Source: Robiginitomaculum sp. (GTDB lineage Bacteria > Pseudomonadota > Alphaproteobacteria > Caulobacterales > Maricaulaceae). Taken from it: DNA of 34,751 nucleotides. The stretch is from positions 1 through 34,751 of the forward strand of contig WFTT01000008.1 of assembly GCA_015485335.1 (NCBI GenBank), given 5' to 3'. Position numbers and translations under genes: made by a program. The notes beneath the pieces are model-generated. The model saw nothing but the letters and a program-made list of their open reading frames with translations. It made no database searches and had not been told where the DNA came from. Numbering within the stretch: the first letter of the stretch is position 1; every line of letters begins with the position of its first letter. Positions 16,248 to 23,913 of this stretch are shown piece after piece.

Positions 16248-16939
16248 GAGGCTCGCCTTTCATCACTTTCGATCAGGCCATCGCGAAAATGGATCTGACG
16301 CTGTGCAAATTCGGCTACTTCAGGCTCGTGGGTGACCAGTATAATGGTAATGCCCGACGCATTTAACGAGACCAGCAATTCCATAATATCGGCAGAGGTT
16401 TTGGTATCCAGCGCCCCGGTAGGTTCGTCCGCCAGGATGATATGCGGCTTGCCGGCCAGCGCCCGGGCAATAGCCACGCGCTGTTGCTGGCCACCCGATA
16501 ACTGCGCCGGGCGGTGATCCATGCGCTCGCCCAGACCCACCAGTTCCAGACATTCGCGGGCGCGGGCATCGGCATCAATATGTTCATGGCGGGCATAGCG
16601 CAGCGGCAGTTTGACATTTTGCAGGGCATTGGCGCGGGGCAGCAAATTAAATTGCTGGAACACAAAGCCCAAGGTGCGGTTACGCAAATCCGCCAGATCA
16701 TCGGGGCGCATGGTGGAAAGGGAATGCCCCTCGATCCGCATATCGCCGCTGGTTGGCTGGTCCAGCGCCCCGATTAAATTCATCAAGGTGGATTTACCCG
16801 ATCCGGACGGTCCCATAATGGCGGTAAATTCACCCGGTGCGATCTCCAGATCAATGCCGCGCAAGGCATGCACCTTTTGATCACCCATGGTGTAGACCTT
16901 GGTCACCTGGCGGGCCTCAATGATTGGTGCCTGCCCCAT
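16244..16939 (-). CDS. MacB/LolD-type ABC transporter ATPase
   Basis: Cytoplasmic ATPase partner of the neighbouring FtsX-type permease. In 231 aa it has Walker A GPSGSGKST (43-51), a Q-loop in GFVFQQFNLLPRANAL, signature LSGGQQQRVAIARAL, Walker B IILADEPTGALD and a switch His in LVTHEPEVAEFAQR. The FQQFNLLP and DEPTGALD wording is characteristic of the LolD/MacB branch. It overlaps the permease start by 4 bp and begins 2 bp after the adaptor stop, so the four genes form one transcription unit. Confidence 0.94.
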   Translation of the reverse strand: MGQAPIIEARQVTKVYTMGDQKVHALRGIDLEIAPGEFTAIMGPSGSGKSTLMNLIGALDQPTSGDMRIEGHSLSTMRPDDLADLRNRTLGFVFQQFNLLPRANALQNVKLPLRYARHEHIDADARARECLELVGLGERMDHRPAQLSGGQQQRVAIARALAGKPHIILADEPTGALDTKTSADIMELLVSLNASGITIILVTHEPEVAEFAQRQIHFRDGLIESDERRAS

Positions 16940-16941
16940 GC

Positions 16942-18411
16942 TCAGCTCTTGCCGTCGCTTTTGATCCGCAAACGGGTGACAAAGGCATCGCCCTCCTTGG
17001 CGCCGCGTATGATTTCGACATATTCGCCATCATCCAGACCCAGCACCAGGGCGTGCGGAACCAGGGTGCCGTCTTCAGTATATTCCCAGGCCTGGGCCCG
17101 TTTCAGATTGGCACTGGCCTTTTGCTGTTTGACATAGGCATCATATTGCTCGGCGCTAAGATGACGTTTTAATACCCGCTCGATGATGGCGCGGCGACGC
17201 TGGCGCATACCATTGCGATCAAACTGGGCCGCCGGACTTTGCGCCAATTTGGCAAAGGCCTGCATCTCTTTGCGCATATCGGCACCAATGGCCTTTTGCA
17301 CCGGTTCGCTAATCCCCATTTGCGCAAACTGGCGGGCAAAGGCCCCGCCCCGGCGTTCATTACCACCGCGCCCCGAAGCCCCGGCCTCAGCCACCGGCGG
17401 GCCATTTTTGGGCGGGGAAAAACGCAAGGCGCCCGAGGCAATGCGAAGCACACCTTCTCGCTTGTCGGCAGTGATCTCCACATTGGCGGTCATACCGGGA
17501 AGTAATTTCATTTGCGGATTACGCGCCGCGATGACCACCGTATAGGTCACCACATTTTGCAGTTCGGTTGCCGCCAGACGGACCTGTTCCACCTCGCCGC
17601 TAAACTGGTCATCGGGATAGGCATCCACGGTAAAGACCACCTTGTCACCCTCGGTAATGCCGCCAATGTCGGCCTCGACCACCGCCGCATCTATGCGAAT
17701 ATCCCCCAGATCCTGGGCGATACGAAAAAGCACCGGTGCCGAAAAAGAGGCCGCCACCGTCTGACCTACATCAATGGAGCGTTCGATCACCACCCCGTCT
17801 ATGGGCGAGCGAATATAGGTGCGCTCAAAATCCACATTGGCGGTCTCTAATGCCGCCTCGCGCTGGGTCATCGAGGCCAGCGCGCTCTGGTGCTGGGCCT
17901 TAGCCAGTGCCAGATCGGCCTCGGCCACCGCCAACGCACGTTCGGTAGCATCAAAAAGCGCCTGGGATATGGCATCTTCTTTGAGCAATTGTTCCTGACG
18001 CTGAAAATCCTTTTGCGCCTGTGACAGCGTCGCCATGGCGCGGGCAATGCCGGCCTGTTGTACGGCGACATTGGCCTTGGCGCTCAGCAGGTCCGCCTTG
18101 GCCTGTTGCACCCGGGTGGCAAAGGTTTGCGGATCGATACGCGCCACCAATTGCCCGGCTTTGACCTTGGAATTGAAATCCGCATACAGCTCGACCACCT
18201 GACCCGAAAGCTGGGAGCCAACTTCGACCGTGGTTAGCGCCCGCACGGCACCCGAGGCCGAAACTATGCGCGCCACATCGCCTTTGCTGACCTTGGCGGT
18301 TTCAATATCGTATTGCCCCCCCGCGGCATCGCCTTTGCCGCGAAAGAGAAACAAGGCCATTATGACGAGCACAATCAGGCCGCCCAGCACCAATACCGGT
18401 GTTCGTTTCAT
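16942..18411 (-). CDS. MacA/HlyD-family periplasmic adaptor with helical insertion
   Basis: Membrane-fusion protein that links the ABC exporter to the outer-membrane lipoprotein. The 489-aa protein has an N-terminal membrane anchor (about 5-23), a lipoyl/biotinyl half-motif GSQLSGQVVELYADFNSKVKAG (about 65-86), a long alpha-helical hairpin (about 97-195), the second half-motif YIRSPIDGVVIER (about 199-211) and a beta-barrel domain to about 330. A normal MacA then runs straight into the membrane-proximal domain. Here about 105 residues (332-440), rich in Arg, Gln and Ala and predicted helical, come between. The final VPHALVLGLDDGEYVEIIRG segment resumes the family pattern. It is the first gene of the export operon; its promoter should lie in the 208-bp gap before ffs. 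Confidence 0.9.
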   Translation of the reverse strand: MKRTPVLVLGGLIVLVIMALFLFRGKGDAAGGQYDIETAKVSKGDVARIVSASGAVRALTTVEVGSQLSGQVVELYADFNSKVKAGQLVARIDPQTFATRVQQAKADLLSAKANVAVQQAGIARAMATLSQAQKDFQRQEQLLKEDAISQALFDATERALAVAEADLALAKAQHQSALASMTQREAALETANVDFERTYIRSPIDGVVIERSIDVGQTVAASFSAPVLFRIAQDLGDIRIDAAVVEADIGGITEGDKVVFTVDAYPDDQFSGEVEQVRLAATELQNVVTYTVVIAARNPQMKLLPGMTANVEITADKREGVLRIASGALRFSPPKNGPPVAEAGASGRGGNERRGGAFARQFAQMGISEPVQKAIGADMRKEMQAFAKLAQSPAAQFDRNGMRQRRRAIIERVLKRHLSAEQYDAYVKQQKASANLKRAQAWEYTEDGTLVPHALVLGLDDGEYVEIIRGAKEGDAFVTRLRIKSDGKS

Positions 18412-18600
18412 GGTCCGGACCCTTATCTTTGTAAAATGCGCATGAATTTCCTGTCCCTGTCTTGGCTTTTTACCGCGAACTAAACAAGCAAGAAACTGTT
18501 CATGACGAAAACTTCATGTAACGCCCCCCTTATGGCCCCGGGGGATTTGCATAGAAACAAACTGTTTTTCATCGGTTTGCTTGGTTTTCTTGTGCTTCAG

Positions 18601-18612
18601 GCCTGATATACT
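18601..18612 (+). promoter_or_regulatory. Probable -10 region of the ffs promoter
   Basis: TATACT at 18607-18612 ends 7 nt before the inferred 5' end of 4.5S RNA, the normal -10 spacing. The -35 is not clear: TTGGTT at 18581-18586 would leave a 20-nt spacer. The rest of the 18412-18600 gap shows no gene. It contains two similar AAACTGTT...CAT stretches near 18492 and 18559 and a C-run/G-run inverted pair near 18525-18545. Confidence 0.5.
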
Positions 18613-18619
18613 GATTTTC

Positions 18620-18712
18620 GGAGGCTGGCAGCGGACGTGTTCCTCGCCAACCCGGTCAGGTCCGGAAGGAAGCAGCCGTAACGAGTTTTGCGCGGGTCGT
18701 TGTTCAGTCTCC
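18620..18712 (+). ncRNA. ffs: 4.5S RNA, small signal recognition particle RNA
   Basis: RNA scaffold of the bacterial signal recognition particle, which binds Ffh and targets nascent membrane proteins to FtsY. The nearly invariant domain IV core is present: GGTCAGGTCCGGAAGG then AAGCAGCC, spanning 18654-18677, with the GGAA tetraloop and both sides of the Ffh-binding internal loop. The ends pair: GGAGGCTG at 18620-18627 with CAGTCTCC at 18705-18712 (seven Watson-Crick pairs and one G-U), giving a hairpin of about 93 nt as expected for the short bacterial form. Exact termini are inferred from that pairing. It lies 66 bp upstream of dnaX, a common order. Confidence 0.95.
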
Positions 18713-18778
18713 ACCCTTTCCTCTGCATTTGTAATGCAAACGCTGGCCTGTGCCTTCGGGTCAGGCTAAAGTGTGCCC

Positions 18779-20560
18779 ATGAGCTCGAACGATTCTTCCA
18801 CATCAAACGATACTGCCGAAGCCAGTCTTGGCCTTGATTTGCCTGAAACCACCTCTGATGGCAGCGGCTATCAGGTATTGGCGCGCAAATACCGCCCGCA
18901 ATGTTTTGAAGACCTGATCGGCCAGGACCCCATGGTTCGCACCCTGACCAATGCGTTCGCGACAAACCGGGTGGCCCATGCGTTTATGCTGACCGGGGTG
19001 CGCGGGGTGGGCAAAACCACCACGGCACGCCTGTTGGCCCGGGCCCTGAATTACGAGCGCGAGGGCGTGGACGGCCCCTCCATATCGCTGAACCCACCCG
19101 GGGTGCATTGCGCCGCCATTGCCGCCTCGCGCCATGTGGATGTGATGGAAATGGATGCCGCCTCGCATACCGGCATAAATGACATTCGCGAAATACTGGA
19201 CGGGGTGCGCTATGCCCCCGTCTCGGCGCGTTACAAAGTCTATATTATTGACGAAGTGCACATGCTCTCCACCTCGGCGTTTAATGCGCTGTTAAAAACC
19301 CTGGAAGAGCCGCCACCCCACGCCAAGTTTATTTTTGCCACCACGGAAATTCGCAAAGTCCCGGTAACTGTCCTGTCCCGTTGCCAACGCTTTGACCTGG
19401 CACGCATTGGTCGCGAACAACTGATTTCTCATTTGCAGAACATTTGCGAAAAGGAAGGCGCCGAAGTTGCCCATGACGGTCTGGCGCTGATTTCCCGCGC
19501 GGCCGAAGGCTCGGTTCGCGATGCCCTCTCTATTCTGGATCAGGCGCTGGTGCAGGAAGAAGGCAAGAGCGAGGTTTCCGGCGAAGATATTCGCACCATG
19601 CTGGGCCTGGCCGATCGCACCCGGGTGCTGGACCTTTTTGCCATGGCCGCCAAGGGCGATGCGGCGGCGTGTTGTGCCGAACTGCAAAGCCAGTTCGAGG
19701 CCGGGGCCGACCCGTTGATCATCCTGCGCGATCTGTTGGACCACTGTCATCAATGCACCCGCGCCAGCATTATGGGCGAGGAAACGCCGCTGGAAGAATA
19801 TGGCGACAGTGCCGCCACGGTGCGCCAGTTGGGCGCCGATCTCAGCCTTGGGCAATTGGCCCGGCTCTGGCAAATGTTGCTCAAAGCGCTGGACGAAGCC
19901 CGCCTGGCCCCAGACCCGTTAAGCGCCACCGAAATGGCGCTGATCCGCATCTGCGCCGCCGCCGCATTGCCCGGCCCCGAAGAGGCGGCGCGATTATTGC
20001 GCAATGGCCCGCAAAGCCAAGCTGAAGAGCCTTCCTCCGCGCCGGCGACGGCGACGGTCGCCGCACCCAACAATTCTGCGCCCAGGCCCGGCGCCCAGGC
20101 CAATGGCGGCGGCGCCGCCCCGGCTATGCAGGTCATGCCCGAGAGTGCGCCGATGCCAGAAGGCGAACCCATGGCGCAACTCCACTCTTTGGAAGAGGTG
20201 GTGGCCTTGCTGGGAGCCAAACGGGAAATGCATCTGAGCGCCATGGTACGCCGTTGTGTCCGTCTGGTCAGTTTTCGTCCCGGCTCTATTGTGTTCGAGC
20301 CCGAACCAGATGCCCCGGCAGATCTGGCGCCACAACTGACCCGGTTTTTGCGGGACCAGACCGGCCAGAACTGGCTGATCAGTCTGGATGGCAAGGCCAA
20401 GGGTGCCCCAACCCTGGCCGAACAGAAAAAAGAAAGAGACGCAAAATTGCGCCTCGAAGTGGAACAATCCGCAGAGATGAAGCACATTCTGGATGCATTT
20501 CCGGGCGCAAAAATTATCAGCATCAAAATGCCCAATGAAGGATCAGGAGATAAATCATGA
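18779..20560 (+). CDS. dnaX: DNA polymerase III subunits gamma/tau
   Basis: Clamp-loader ATPase that loads the beta sliding clamp and, as tau, tethers polymerase cores at the replication fork. In the 593-aa product, Walker A is GVRGVGKT at about 73-80, Walker B IIDEVH at about 156-161, sensor 1 lies in FIFATTE and the SRC motif is in VTVLSRCQRFDL. After the AAA+ and collar domains comes an Ala/Pro-rich linker (about 415-465), then a C-terminal tau domain. The zinc-binding module between Walker A and B normally has four cysteines; here only Cys111 remains (GVHCAAI), as in several alphaproteobacteria. Start chosen at ATG 18779; a GTG two codons earlier (18773) is possible. It is coupled to ybaB by an ATGA overlap. 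Confidence 0.96.
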   Translation: MSSNDSSTSNDTAEASLGLDLPETTSDGSGYQVLARKYRPQCFEDLIGQDPMVRTLTNAFATNRVAHAFMLTGVRGVGKTTTARLLARALNYEREGVDGPSISLNPPGVHCAAIAASRHVDVMEMDAASHTGINDIREILDGVRYAPVSARYKVYIIDEVHMLSTSAFNALLKTLEEPPPHAKFIFATTEIRKVPVTVLSRCQRFDLARIGREQLISHLQNICEKEGAEVAHDGLALISRAAEGSVRDALSILDQALVQEEGKSEVSGEDIRTMLGLADRTRVLDLFAMAAKGDAAACCAELQSQFEAGADPLIILRDLLDHCHQCTRASIMGEETPLEEYGDSAATVRQLGADLSLGQLARLWQMLLKALDEARLAPDPLSATEMALIRICAAAALPGPEEAARLLRNGPQSQAEEPSSAPATATVAAPNNSAPRPGAQANGGGAAPAMQVMPESAPMPEGEPMAQLHSLEEVVALLGAKREMHLSAMVRRCVRLVSFRPGSIVFEPEPDAPADLAPQLTRFLRDQTGQNWLISLDGKAKGAPTLAEQKKERDAKLRLEVEQSAEMKHILDAFPGAKIISIKMPNEGSGDKS

Positions 20561-20892
20561 CCGATATTGCCGCCATGATGAAACAGGCCCAGGAAATGCA
20601 GGCCCGTCTGGCCGCCGCTCAACAGGGACTGGCCGATCAGGAAGTTGAAGGGCGTGCCGGGGGTGGCATGGTCTCGGTGACCTTGAATGGCAAAGGCGAA
20701 GCCCGTGCGGTGCGCATTGACCCGACCCTGATGGAGGAAGGCGAAGAGGCCGCCACGGTTCTGGAAGACCTGATCGTGGCCGCCATCAACGATGCCCGGC
20801 GCAAGGTGGATGAAGTTGCCAAGGAGCAAATGGCCAAAGTGGCTGGGCCGCTGGCGGCAATGATGCCCAAAGGCTTTAACCCCATGGGCTGA
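20557..20892 (+). CDS. ybaB: YbaB/EbfC family nucleoid-associated protein
   Basis: Small DNA-binding dimer that associates with the nucleoid. The 111-aa product has the expected N-terminal helix (MMKQAQEMQARLAAAQQGL), the central strands with GGGMVSVTLNGKGEARAVRIDP, and a C-terminal helix including DLIVAAINDARRKVDE. Length is normal. The start overlaps the dnaX stop (ATGA). In most proteobacteria recR follows; here yebC follows instead, after 84 bp. Confidence 0.95.
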   Translation: MTDIAAMMKQAQEMQARLAAAQQGLADQEVEGRAGGGMVSVTLNGKGEARAVRIDPTLMEEGEEAATVLEDLIVAAINDARRKVDEVAKEQMAKVAGPLAAMMPKGFNPMG

Positions 20893-20913
20893 GCTTAGCG
20901 CGTTACGGCTCTT

Positions 20914-20929
20914 GCCGCGCCGGCGCGGC
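20914..20929. repeat. GC-rich perfect palindrome between ybaB and yebC
   Basis: GCCGCGCCGGCGCGGC is a perfect 16-bp palindrome 21 bp after the ybaB stop. No T-run follows, so a rho-independent terminator is doubtful. It could fold as a tight hairpin between the two genes or be chance in a GC-rich stretch. Confidence 0.4.
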
Positions 20930-20976
20930 CGTCTTACACAGTTCCAAAATTGATCACGATACCGATGGAGGCCCCG

Positions 20977-21723
20977 ATGGCCGGACACTCAAAATGGGCA
21001 AATATTCAGCACCGCAAGGGACGCCAGGACAAGGCGCGTTCCAAGCTGTTTTCCAAATTGTCCAAGGAAATTGCCATTGCCGCTAAAATGGGCGGCGGCG
21101 ACCCGGATGCCAATCCGCGTCTGCGCCTGGCGATCAATAACGCCAAATCCCAATCGGTGCCCAAAGACAATATTCAGCGTGCCATCGACAAGGCCACCGG
21201 CGCGGACGGTGCCGATTATGAAGAAATCCGTTATGAAGGTTTTGGCCCGGCGGGTATTGGCATTATTGTTGAGGTTTCCACCGACAATAAAAACCGCGCC
21301 GCCGCCGAAGTGCGCTCTGCCTTTGCCAAAAATGGCGGTAATTTGGGTGAAACCGGCTCGGTCGCCTTTATGTTCGACCATATGGGCGAAGTGCAATATG
21401 CCGCCGATGTGGCCGATGAGGATACCATGTTGGAAGCGGCCATCGAGGCCGGCGCCGAAGATGTGGTCTCGGACGAGGAAACCCACACGATTTATTGCGC
21501 CCGCGAAGACCTGCACGAAGTGGTCAAGGCGCTGGAAGCCAGTTTTGGCGAGCCAAGTTCGGCCAATATGATCTGGAAACCGCAAAACACCATCGATGTG
21601 GGCGCCGACAAGGCCGGCACATTATTAAAACTGATGGATGCTCTGGAAGATTCCGATGACGTGCAAAACGTCTATGCCAATTTCGACATCTCCGAAGAGG
21701 TGATGGAAAGCCTGGGCGACTGA
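20977..21723 (+). CDS. yebC: YebC/PmpR family protein (TACO1-like)
   Basis: Member of the YebC family, described in the literature both as a DNA-binding transcriptional regulator and as a translation factor that helps ribosomes through difficult sequences (TACO1 in mitochondria). The 248-aa product begins with the hallmark [28 protein letters not shown]. It continues with NARLRLAI-like text ([25 protein letters not shown]), the [10 protein letters not shown] loop and the [13 protein letters not shown] segment. Start at 20977 because GGAG lies 6-7 nt upstream and the family always begins at this MAGHSKW; codons upstream are not conserved in type. The stop overlaps the MOSC gene start as TGATG. 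ruvC, a frequent neighbour, is absent. Confidence 0.96.
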   Translation: MAGHSKWANIQHRKGRQDKARSKLFSKLSKEIAIAAKMGGGDPDANPRLRLAINNAKSQSVPKDNIQRAIDKATGADGADYEEIRYEGFGPAGIGIIVEVSTDNKNRAAAEVRSAFAKNGGNLGETGSVAFMFDHMGEVQYAADVADEDTMLEAAIEAGAEDVVSDEETHTIYCAREDLHEVVKALEASFGEPSSANMIWKPQNTIDVGADKAGTLLKLMDALEDSDDVQNVYANFDISEEVMESLGD

Positions 21724-22172
21724 TGAGTACATCATCCGGACGCCTGATCGCCATCGCCCGCCATGCGCGCTCTCATGGGGATCTGGAAGAACTGGAAACC
21801 ATCGATATCTCTGCAGAACGCGGACTGTCTGGTGATTTTCGCGGGGCCAGCCCCGGGCGGCAGGTCAGCATTTTATCGCAAACTTGCTGGGACGAGGCCT
21901 GCGCGGCGCTGGGCGAAACCCTGCCCTGGACAGTCCGGCGGGCCAATTTGCTGGTGGATGGATTAGACCTGCAAGACAGTATTGGCGCCGTTATGCGCAT
22001 TGGCGAGGTGGCTTTGAAAATCACCGAAGAATGCAAACCCTGTTCGCGAATGGAGGCGGCTCGCCCGGGTCTGCGCGCGGCCCTTGGCCCCGATTGGCGC
22101 GGCGGCGTTTTGGCCGTGGTGCTGAACGGCGGCCAGATCAGCCGCAATGACATTATCACACTTGAAGTTTAA
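21723..22172 (+). CDS. MOSC-domain protein
   Basis: A stand-alone 149-aa MOSC (molybdenum cofactor sulfurase C-terminal) domain, a fold related to the eukaryotic Moco sulfurase and mARC proteins that handles sulfur or Moco in the cytoplasm. Visible features are an early GLSGDFRG-type loop (about 36-43), QVSILSQTCWDEAC, RRANLLVDGLDL, and the conserved cysteine region ITEECKPCSRMEAARPGL (about 99-116). Function of the short bacterial forms is unsettled. The window also encodes a Moco enzyme, xanthine dehydrogenase, 5 kb away, but nothing ties the two directly. Its stop overlaps the convergent SulP stop by 3 bases. Confidence 0.85.
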   Translation: MSTSSGRLIAIARHARSHGDLEELETIDISAERGLSGDFRGASPGRQVSILSQTCWDEACAALGETLPWTVRRANLLVDGLDLQDSIGAVMRIGEVALKITEECKPCSRMEAARPGLRAALGPDWRGGVLAVVLNGGQISRNDIITLEV

Positions 22173-23812
22173 GCGTTTTCGCGCGCCACCAGATCCAGTG
22201 CCGCCAGGATGGCCTCGTGACGAGTTTCAAAGCGGTGTTCGCGCTCTACCAGATCAAGAATACCAAAGCCCTCCAGGGTCTTTTTGGCCTTGCCGCTCAA
22301 GCCCGCCACCATAATCGTCTGATTGCCCAGCTTTGCCTGTTTGAACACATCATCCAACGCCATGGCGGCACTGGGGTCGATATAACCGGCCTCTGAAAAA
22401 TCATAAATATCCACCAGACGGCCCAGGATTTGCTGGCTGACACGGCGCCCCAGTTCGCGCGCTGACGCATAGGAAAACGCCCCGCGCAAACGGGTGACAA
22501 TCACGCGGCCTTTGGCCTGGCGCAACAGATCGCGTTCTTCTTCGGTCAATATGGCATCATCATCGCCTTCACCGCTATGGTGATGCACGCCCTTCAGCTG
22601 TTCTTCGCTAAGCGCCCGGGAATTGACAAAGGCGGCCAGAATGATGCCCACCGCCACGGCAGTGATCAGGTCGACAAATACGGTCATTAAAAAGGTGATA
22701 ATCATCACCACTGCCTTGTCGCGGGGTACCATGTGTACGTGTTTCAGATAGCCCCAATCGATAATATCCCAGCCGACTTTCATCAAAATCCCGGCCAGTA
22801 CTGCCAGCGGAATCTGTGCTGCCAATGGCCCCAGACCCAAGGCCAGGGTTAACAGCACCAGTGCATGGATGGCCCCCGATATCGGGGTGCGCCCCCCGGC
22901 GCGTACATTGATCACCGTACGCATGGTGGCCCCGGCGCCCGGCAAACCACCGATCAGCCCGGCCACCATATTACCAATGCCCTGCCCGATCAGTTCCTGA
23001 TTGGAATCATGGGCGGTGCGGGTGATAGAATCGGCCACCAAAGAGGTCAGCAAACTGTCGATAGAGCCCAGCAAGGCCAGTACCAGCCCGGCCTGTACCA
23101 TGCCGCCCAGATGTTCAAAGCTGAACACCGGAACATGTAAATCCGGCAGGCCGGCCGGAATAGCCCCGATGGTTGGCACGCCTTTGAGCAGAAACACCCC
23201 GGCCAGTGTCCCAACCAGCAAAGCGGCCAGTGGCGAGGGTACAAAGCGGCGCAAAGCCTGTGGCCACAACACGATGGTCACCAGTGAAAGAACGGCCAGC
23301 ACCGGGGCATTCATGCCAATGGTATGCGGATCCATATGCAACAGCGCCCGCACGGCCCCCACGGGACCGCCATCGGCGGCCGGCAGGCCCAGAAACGGTA
23401 ACGCCTGAATGATAATAATGATCAGGCCAATGCCAGTCATAAAACCAGACACCACCGAATAGGGCGTATAGCGCACATAATGGCCGACCTTGGCAAAGCC
23501 AAAAAGGATCTGAAACGCTCCGCCCAGCATGACGATGGCAAAGGCCTCGGGCATGGTGCCCGCATGGGCGGCGACCACCGCCCCCATCACCACGGTCATC
23601 GGCCCGGTGGGGCCGGAAACCTGTGCCGGTGTGCCGCCAAACACGGCCGCAAAAAACCCGGTGGCAATGGCCCCATAAAGGCCCGCCGCCGGACCAAGGC
23701 CCGAGGCCACCCCAAAGGCCAACGCCAATGGCAGCGCAATTACGGCGGCGGTCAAACCACCAAAAATATCACCCTTGAGGTTTCGAAATGGGTTTTTGCG
23801 CACGGTTTCCAT
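22169..23812 (-). CDS. SulP family anion transporter with STAS domain
   Basis: Inner-membrane anion transporter of the SLC26/SulP family; members carry sulfate, bicarbonate, dicarboxylates or other anions. The 547-aa product has a hydrophobic core of 10-14 segments (about 15-410) with the family patterns GLTAAVIALPLALAFGVASG and GTPAQVSGPTGPMTVV near the start. A C-terminal cytoplasmic STAS domain (about 430-547) includes YDFSEAGYIDPSAAMALDDV. Start at 23812 (METVRKNPFRNLKGD) fits the family N-terminus; the open frame extends to 23863. It lies 101 bp downstream of alc on the same strand, so it could be read with the purine arm, but an inverted repeat lies between. The transported anion is not deducible. 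Confidence 0.92.
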   Translation of the reverse strand: METVRKNPFRNLKGDIFGGLTAAVIALPLALAFGVASGLGPAAGLYGAIATGFFAAVFGGTPAQVSGPTGPMTVVMGAVVAAHAGTMPEAFAIVMLGGAFQILFGFAKVGHYVRYTPYSVVSGFMTGIGLIIIIIQALPFLGLPAADGGPVGAVRALLHMDPHTIGMNAPVLAVLSLVTIVLWPQALRRFVPSPLAALLVGTLAGVFLLKGVPTIGAIPAGLPDLHVPVFSFEHLGGMVQAGLVLALLGSIDSLLTSLVADSITRTAHDSNQELIGQGIGNMVAGLIGGLPGAGATMRTVINVRAGGRTPISGAIHALVLLTLALGLGPLAAQIPLAVLAGILMKVGWDIIDWGYLKHVHMVPRDKAVVMIITFLMTVFVDLITAVAVGIILAAFVNSRALSEEQLKGVHHHSGEGDDDAILTEEERDLLRQAKGRVIVTRLRGAFSYASARELGRRVSQQILGRLVDIYDFSEAGYIDPSAAMALDDVFKQAKLGNQTIMVAGLSGKAKKTLEGFGILDLVEREHRFETRHEAILAALDLVARENA

Positions 23813-23836
23813 GACACGGCTTTCAAATGGTAAAGA

Positions 23837-23873
23837 ATAGGCGCGACCGGAGCCTGGCACCAATTGCGCCTAT
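23837..23873. repeat. Inverted repeat between alc and SulP gene
   Basis: ATAGGCGC at 23837-23844 is an exact inverted match to GCGCCTAT at 23866-23873, with a 21-nt loop. Seen from the minus strand it follows the alc stop and precedes the SulP start. It could be a terminator without a strong T-run, or an operator. Nothing more is visible in the 101-bp gap. Confidence 0.4.
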
Positions 23874-23913
23874 GCGCCTCTCCTTACCGCTTGTAAAGGT
23901 GGGGGGCAGGATT

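Noticed and set aside
18724-18738. Terminator after ffs (TGCATT-TGT-AATGCA hairpin)
   Set aside because: Six-base stem without a T-run. It may be an RNA processing or spacer hairpin but cannot be called a terminator.
20420-20440. Programmed frameshift site in dnaX (A-run near the 3' end)
   Set aside because: The A6G run is close to the stop codon and not in the correct phase for the A-AAA-AAG heptamer, so a shift would not make a gamma-sized product.
19750-20988. 412-codon open frame opposite dnaX and ybaB
   Set aside because: Antisense shadow across two gene ends with low-complexity Gly/Arg/His content.
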